Source: Microcaldota archaeon
Lineage (GTDB): Archaea; Micrarchaeota; Micrarchaeia; Anstonellales; Anstonellaceae
Length of the DNA: 8,365 nt
Direction: 5' to 3'
NCBI GenBank assembly: GCA_026396335.1
Contig: JAPLWZ010000067.1
Location: 1-8,365 of the forward strand
Shown here: positions 5,815-8,365 of the stretch, piece by piece
Layout of the letters: the number at the start of each line of letters is the position of its first letter
Numbering within the stretch: position 1 is the stretch's first letter
The notes under the pieces: model-generated
What the model saw: the letters and a program-made list of their open reading frames with translations, nothing else
Database searches by the model: none
What the model was told of the DNA's origin: nothing
Made by a program: the position numbers and the translations under genes

Positions 5815-6114
5815 ATGATAGACGAAAACACAATCAAGGCGCCGGAAATAGTAGTGTACAGCACGAAAACGTGCCCCTACTGCGTGATAGCAAAGCGCTA
5901 TCTGAACGAGCGCGGAGTAAAGTACACTGATTACGATGTTGGCGCAGACCAGAACAAGGCATTTGAGATGCTCACAAAGAGCGGCCAGATGGGCGTGCCA
6001 GTGCTTGACATAAACGGTTCCGTGATAATCGGCTTTGACAGGATGGCAATTGACAGGGCGCTTGGCGGCAGTGCAAAACCGCAGAATAGCAAGAATGAAA
6101 ACTCGAGGTGTTGA
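5815..6114 (+). CDS. Glutaredoxin-like protein, CPYC active site (YruB-type)
   Basis: A 99-residue cytoplasmic thiol-disulfide oxidoreductase. VVYSTKTCPYCVIAKRYL gives the CPYC active site (C20, C23). The cis-proline motif MGVPVLDI (P62) and the GFDRMAIDRALG end are typical of the small YruB/NrdH-like glutaredoxins. Many archaea lack glutathione, so the electron donor is more likely another thiol or a thioredoxin reductase. An eight-residue N-terminal addition and a polar tail of about 15 residues (GSAKPQNSKNENSRC) flank the core, and the protein ends in a cysteine (C99) that could be redox-active or bind metal. It lies 15 bases after arsR1 and 1 base before the DUF2892 gene, so it is presumably the main effector of operon A. 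It could reduce arsenate or protein thiols, but no direct evidence is in the sequence. Confidence 0.9.
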   Translation: MIDENTIKAPEIVVYSTKTCPYCVIAKRYLNERGVKYTDYDVGADQNKAFEMLTKSGQMGVPVLDINGSVIIGFDRMAIDRALGGSAKPQNSKNENSRC

Positions 6115-6115
6115 A

Positions 6116-6325
6116 ATGAAGTTGTTTGAAAAAAACATAGGAAAGACTGACAAGATGGTGCGAGTTGCTGTAGGCATATTGCTCCTTGCCGCAGCATACC
6201 TGTTTCAGGGCGACATGCTGGTCCGCGGATTGCTCGGGCTGGTGGGCGTTGTCATGCTGGTGACTGCCATCACAAGCAGCTGCCTGCTGTACTCACTCAT
6301 AGGCATGAACACGGCGAAAAAGTAA
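6116..6325 (+). CDS. DUF2892 (YgaP-like) two-helix membrane protein
   Basis: A 69-residue membrane protein. The start FEKNIGKTDKMVRVAVGILLL is characteristic of DUF2892 (the membrane domain of E. coli YgaP). Helix one spans about residues 15-30 and helix two about 36-53. The conserved ending CLLYSLIGMNT (C56) is equivalent to the family's CPLYxLLGxNT. ATG 6116 follows the glutaredoxin stop after one base, with GAGGTG 5 bases upstream inside the glutaredoxin's last codons; longer upstream frames overlap the glutaredoxin gene and are not believed. In YgaP this domain is fused to a rhodanese that handles sulfane sulfur; here the neighbour is a separate glutaredoxin. Its role may be to bring the redox partner to the membrane or to pass a sulfur species. 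Molecular function is unknown. Confidence 0.88.
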   Translation: MKLFEKNIGKTDKMVRVAVGILLLAAAYLFQGDMLVRGLLGLVGVVMLVTAITSSCLLYSLIGMNTAKK

Positions 6326-6326
6326 C

Positions 6327-6357
6327 TTTCTCTTTTTTGCTTTTGTTTATCTTTTTC
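6327..6357 (+). terminator. T-rich terminator of operon A
   Basis: Directly after the DUF2892 stop comes a pyrimidine stretch with four T-runs (CTTTCTC, six T, four T, five T) and no strong hairpin. This is the usual archaeal terminator form. It separates operon A from the promoter of arsR2, which starts a few bases later. Confidence 0.65.
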
Positions 6358-6364
6358 CACTTCT

Positions 6365-6372
6365 TTTATATA
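6365..6372 (+). promoter_or_regulatory. TATA box of arsR2 operon
   Basis: TTTATATA is identical to the arsR1 box and begins 30 bases before the arsR2 ATG (31 in arsR1). Its centre about 26 bases upstream predicts leaderless transcription from the ATG, and no ribosome binding site precedes it. Confidence 0.75.
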
Positions 6373-6388
6373 TTTATGTACGTAAATA
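6371..6388 (+). promoter_or_regulatory. Near-perfect 18-bp palindromic operator of arsR2 operon
   Basis: TATTTA TG TA CG TAAATA: an 18-base inverted repeat with perfect TATTTA/TAAATA arms, a GTAC core and one mismatched pair. It overlaps the last two bases of the TATA box and ends 6 bases before the ATG, matching the arsR1 operator in length and position but not in sequence. A repressor bound here would exclude TBP or polymerase. ArsR2 is the likely ligand. Confidence 0.7.
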
Positions 6389-6394
6389 CGTTTT

Positions 6395-6685
6395 ATGCAG
6401 TCGAAGAATTCCAGCGTAATGCTATTCAAGGCATTGGGTGACGAAACAAGGTACAAAATTGTCTCTGCACTTTTGGCAGGCGAACGTTGCGCCTGTGAGA
6501 TTCCGGCAATTGTCCGCCGGGCACAGCCAACTGTTTCATTGCAGCTCAAATACCTTCTCAAGGCAGGCATACTCTCCTCACGGCGCTACGGGAAGAACAT
6601 ATTGTACCAGCTGAAGAGCCGCGACGCCGCGCGGATTATGGCTGTGCTTGGTGTCAAAAAAATCAAGGCAAAGGCAAAATGCTAA
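6395..6685 (+). CDS. arsR: ArsR-family arsenite-type repressor (ArsR2)
   Basis: A 96-residue winged-helix repressor. MLFKALGDETRYKIVSALL (9-27) is the family N-terminus, IVRRAQPTVSLQLKYLLKAGIL (39-60) contains the recognition helix, and SSRRYGKNILYQL (61-73) is the wing. ERCACEIP places a CxC pair at C32 and C34, the same numbering as the arsenic-binding CVC of E. coli ArsR; the third ligand position (C37 there) is proline here. A final cysteine (C96, ending KAKAKC) could supply a third sulfur ligand, as C-terminal cysteines do in some other ArsR proteins. Being 13 bases ahead of an ACR3 exporter strongly suggests it senses arsenite or antimonite and de-represses the operon. The lysine-rich tail KKIKAKAKC is unusual. 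Confidence 0.93.
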   Translation: MQSKNSSVMLFKALGDETRYKIVSALLAGERCACEIPAIVRRAQPTVSLQLKYLLKAGILSSRRYGKNILYQLKSRDAARIMAVLGVKKIKAKAKC

Positions 6686-6698
6686 AGGGGTAAGTTGA

Positions 6699-7751
6699 AT
6701 GGGTTTTGGAGACAAGCTATCGTTTTTGGATAGGCACCTGACACTTTGGATATTTGCCGCAATGGCGCTAGGCATCGCGCTTGGCGCGTTTGCGCCTGGT
6801 TTCACTGAATTCATCTCCAGCCTGCAGATTGGCACAACATCAATTCCAATAGCAATTGGTTTGATACTCATGATGTACCCTCCGCTTGCAAAGGTAAGGT
6901 ATGAGAAACTGGGCGACGTATTCAAGGACAGGAAAATCGTGGCGCTCTCTCTTGCGCAAAACTGGGTGATTGGCCCGCTGCTGATGTTCGCCCTCGCGGT
7001 GATATTCCTGCGTGACAAGCCCGAGTACATGATAGGGCTCATCATGATAGGGATTGCGCGCTGCATAGCAATGGTTTTGGTCTGGAATGAACTTGCAAAG
7101 GGGCACACGGACTATGCAGCAGGCTTGGTTGCACTCAATAGCATATTCCAGGTGCTTTTCTACACTGTTTACGCGTGGATATTTGTGACAATTCTGCCTC
7201 CAATGTTTGGGCTCGCAGGCAGTGTGGTGAACGTAAGCCTATGGCAGGTCGCTGAAAGCGTTTTCATTTATCTTGGAATACCTGCAATTGCCGGGGCGGC
7301 AACGCACTATTATCTAGTAAAGAGAAAGGGCGAAGAATGGTATCACACAAAATTCATCCCGAAAATAAGCCCAATGGCGCTGGTTTTCCTCCTGTTCACA
7401 ATAGTGGTGATGTTCAGCCTCAAGGGAAGTCTTATCCTCCAAATACCATTTGATGTAGTCAGAATTGCGATTCCCCTCCTGCTGTACTTTGTCATCATGT
7501 TCTTTGTGAGTTTTTTCATGGGCATGAAGCTCAAGGCGGGCTACCAGAAAACCGCGACCCTGTCATTCACCGCAGCAAGCAACAACTTCGAGCTTGCCAT
7601 TGCGGTTGCAGTGGCTGTTTTCGGAATTGGCTCGGGCGTTGCATTTGCGGCAGTCATCGGTCCTCTCATCGAAGTGCCTGTGATGATAGGTTTGGTCGAT
7701 GTTTCTCTGTTGCTTAAGAAAAAATATTTCAAAGAGGAGGCGAAAGCATGA
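6699..7751 (+). CDS. acr3: ACR3-family arsenite efflux permease
   Basis: A 350-residue integral membrane exporter of trivalent arsenic (arsenite, possibly antimonite), the usual ACR3 length, with about ten predicted membrane helices. Family motifs visible are LILMMYPPLAKVRYE (56-70), QNWVIGPLLMFALA, GIARCIAMVLVWNELAKG (118-135) with the conserved cysteine C122 needed for transport in studied homologues, LNSIFQVLFY, and TAASNNFELAIAVAVAVFG (291-309) with the conserved glutamate E298. It ends with GPLIEVPVMIGLV and a short charged tail. The start ATG 6699 has GGGG about 8 bases upstream and follows the arsR2 stop by 13 bases. The next gene overlaps its stop by 4 bases (ATGA). Transport is expected to be proton-coupled. 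All expected residues appear intact. Confidence 0.96.
   Translation: MGFGDKLSFLDRHLTLWIFAAMALGIALGAFAPGFTEFISSLQIGTTSIPIAIGLILMMYPPLAKVRYEKLGDVFKDRKIVALSLAQNWVIGPLLMFALAVIFLRDKPEYMIGLIMIGIARCIAMVLVWNELAKGHTDYAAGLVALNSIFQVLFYTVYAWIFVTILPPMFGLAGSVVNVSLWQVAESVFIYLGIPAIAGAATHYYLVKRKGEEWYHTKFIPKISPMALVFLLFTIVVMFSLKGSLILQIPFDVVRIAIPLLLYFVIMFFVSFFMGMKLKAGYQKTATLSFTAASNNFELAIAVAVAVFGIGSGVAFAAVIGPLIEVPVMIGLVDVSLLLKKKYFKEEAKA
7734..7740 (+). promoter_or_regulatory. Strong ribosome binding site of mini-thioredoxin
   Basis: GAGGAGG lies inside the last codons of acr3, 7 bases before the ATG at 7748. It supports this start in preference to translation only by stop-start coupling. Confidence 0.7.
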
Positions 7752-7987
7752 AAATATATATCCTTGGCATGGGCTGCCCAAGCTGCAAGCGGCTTGAGGA
7801 GAACGTGAAGAAAGCGGTTGCCGAGCTCAAACTCAAAGCTATAGTTGCCAAGGTCACAGAAATAGAAAAAATCATGGAATACGGCGTCACAAGCAGCCCG
7901 GCGCTCGTAATCGACAACGAAGTGGTGCTCATGGGCAGGGTGCCGAACGTGAATGAACTGAAGGAAATACTCGGAGACTACATTTGA
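7748..7987 (+). CDS. MTH895-type mini-thioredoxin (CPSC redox disulfide protein)
   Basis: A 79-residue thioredoxin-fold protein of the small redox-active disulfide family known from Methanothermobacter MTH895. MKIYILGMGCPSCKRLEENV gives the CPSC site (C10, C13) near the N-terminus; VTSSPALVIDNEVV (47-60) supplies the cis-proline (P51); VPNVNELKEIL is the last helix. It lacks the extra N-terminal strand and helix of normal thioredoxins. It overlaps acr3 by 4 bases and the next permease gene by 1 base (TGATG), so it is translationally coupled to both. Such proteins are often found beside PF03773 permeases and ArsR genes. It may reduce or hand over a thiol-bound substrate to the transporter, or bind the metalloid itself through CPSC. 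Function in detail is unproven. Confidence 0.9.
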   Translation: MKIYILGMGCPSCKRLEENVKKAVAELKLKAIVAKVTEIEKIMEYGVTSSPALVIDNEVVLMGRVPNVNELKEILGDYI

Positions 7988-8365
7988 TGCTGCAGGAATT
8001 CGCCGACTGGCTAACTTATTCTGTTTTCGGGCTGGCTAAGGATACTCCTCTCGCATCAGCGACAAACTTCTTCATTTACGATTCGATAAAAGTGTCTCTC
8101 CTCCTGGCAATAGTCATTTTTGCAGTGGCAATTGTGCGGAGCTTTGTCACGCCACAAAAAGTGAAGCAGTGGCTCGGGAAAAGGCGCGAGGGAGTGGGCA
8201 ACATATTTGCAGCGCTTCTTGGCATCCCAACCCCCTTCTGCTCCTGCTCCGCAGTGCCCCTTTTCATCGGCTTTGTGGAAGCAGGCGTGCCGCTCGGCGT
8301 CACATTTTCATTCCTAATCGCATCGCCCCTGATAAATGAAGTTGCAGCAACCATGCTTTTCGCCA
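7987..8365 (+). CDS. PF03773 (ArsP/DUF318) permease, N-terminal part
   Basis: The first 126 residues of a membrane permease that continues past the right edge. Helix one (about 36-51) is followed by a basic loop (TPQKVKQWLGKRREGVGN) and a helix leading into the hallmark GIPTPFCSCSAVPLFIGFVEAG (79-100) with C85 and C87. Then comes VTFSFLIASPLINEVA (105-120), also characteristic. Characterised family members (ArsP) export trivalent methylated and aromatic arsenicals, but many relatives are uncharacterised, so the substrate is not certain. The ATG overlaps the mini-thioredoxin stop codon (TGATG), with GGAG about 10 bases upstream. Sitting behind ACR3, it would extend the operon to organoarsenicals or another thiol-reactive ligand. 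The remaining gene length and any fused domain cannot be seen. Confidence 0.9.
   Translation, partial: MLQEFADWLTYSVFGLAKDTPLASATNFFIYDSIKVSLLLAIVIFAVAIVRSFVTPQKVKQWLGKRREGVGNIFAALLGIPTPFCSCSAVPLFIGFVEAGVPLGVTFSFLIASPLINEVAATMLFA

Larger units (their letters stand above)
5508..8365 (+). other. Two-operon thiol-redox and arsenic-handling island
   Basis: Seven consecutive plus-strand genes form two units, each led by an ArsR-family repressor gene with its own TATA box and palindromic operator. Unit A: arsR1, glutaredoxin, DUF2892 membrane protein, T-rich terminator. Unit B: arsR2, ACR3 arsenite exporter, CPSC mini-thioredoxin, PF03773 permease, continuing past the right edge. Within units the genes are separated by 1-15 bases or overlap by 1-4. 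The grouping is read from order and spacing; the shared function in metalloid or sulfur stress is inference from the families present. Confidence 0.75.

Noticed and set aside
5569..6177. 202-codon minus-strand open frame across arsR1, glutaredoxin and DUF2892
   Set aside because: Runs antisense through three well-supported genes on the plus strand; a by-product of their codon use.
6578..7108. 176-codon minus-strand open frame opposite arsR2 and acr3
   Set aside because: Shadow of the membrane protein's codons; no family resemblance.
1..8365. CRISPR array, insertion sequence, tRNA or rRNA
   Set aside because: I saw no regularly spaced direct repeats, transposase motifs, terminal inverted repeats or RNA-gene signatures on either strand.

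Overview
The window looks like part of an archaeal chromosome. It carries a sliding clamp (PCNA) gene, a stand-alone AlaX tRNA-editing enzyme and a large Lrp/AsnC-type regulator. Its promoters are archaeal in form: TTTATATA-type TATA boxes about 25-30 bases before start codons, several with almost no 5' leader, and oligo-T terminators. A small-genome (DPANN-like) archaeon would fit the compact, mostly single-gene transcription units, but lineage is inference; no rRNA or tRNA marker is present. Gene density is high and no gene-free stretch exceeds about 135 bases.

Left part (1-2810). An ABC-2 exporter (ATPase followed by permease, minus strand; permease cut by the window edge) is divergent from a small WCPDC thioredoxin. 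The two appear to share one perfectly palindromic TATA element. Next comes a 337-residue minus-strand protein I do not recognise, with its own TATA box, a strong ribosome binding site and a hairpin plus T-run terminator that includes its stop codon.

Middle part (2811-5462). A tandem-duplicated Lrp/AsnC regulator (two HTH plus two ligand-domain-like halves) converges on the PCNA gene. PCNA is divergent from alaX, again around a single AT-rich core that could serve both.

Right part (5500-8365). This is the most notable region: two consecutive ArsR-controlled plus-strand operons for thiol redox and metalloid handling. Operon A is arsR1, a CPYC glutaredoxin and a DUF2892 two-helix membrane protein, ending in a T-rich terminator. 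Operon B is arsR2, an ACR3 arsenite exporter, a CPSC MTH895-type mini-thioredoxin and a PF03773/ArsP-type permease with a TPFCSCS motif, cut by the window edge. Each operon has the same promoter plan: a TTTATATA box, then an 18-base palindrome, then the ATG 5-6 bases later, at a distance predicting leaderless transcription. The two palindromes differ in sequence and the two ArsR proteins carry different cysteine sets, suggesting separate inducers. A likely reading is that operon B exports arsenite and possibly organoarsenicals, while operon A is a thiol or reactive-sulfur module resembling bacterial ygaVP with a glutaredoxin in place of the rhodanese. No arsenate reductase of the ArsC type is visible in the window.
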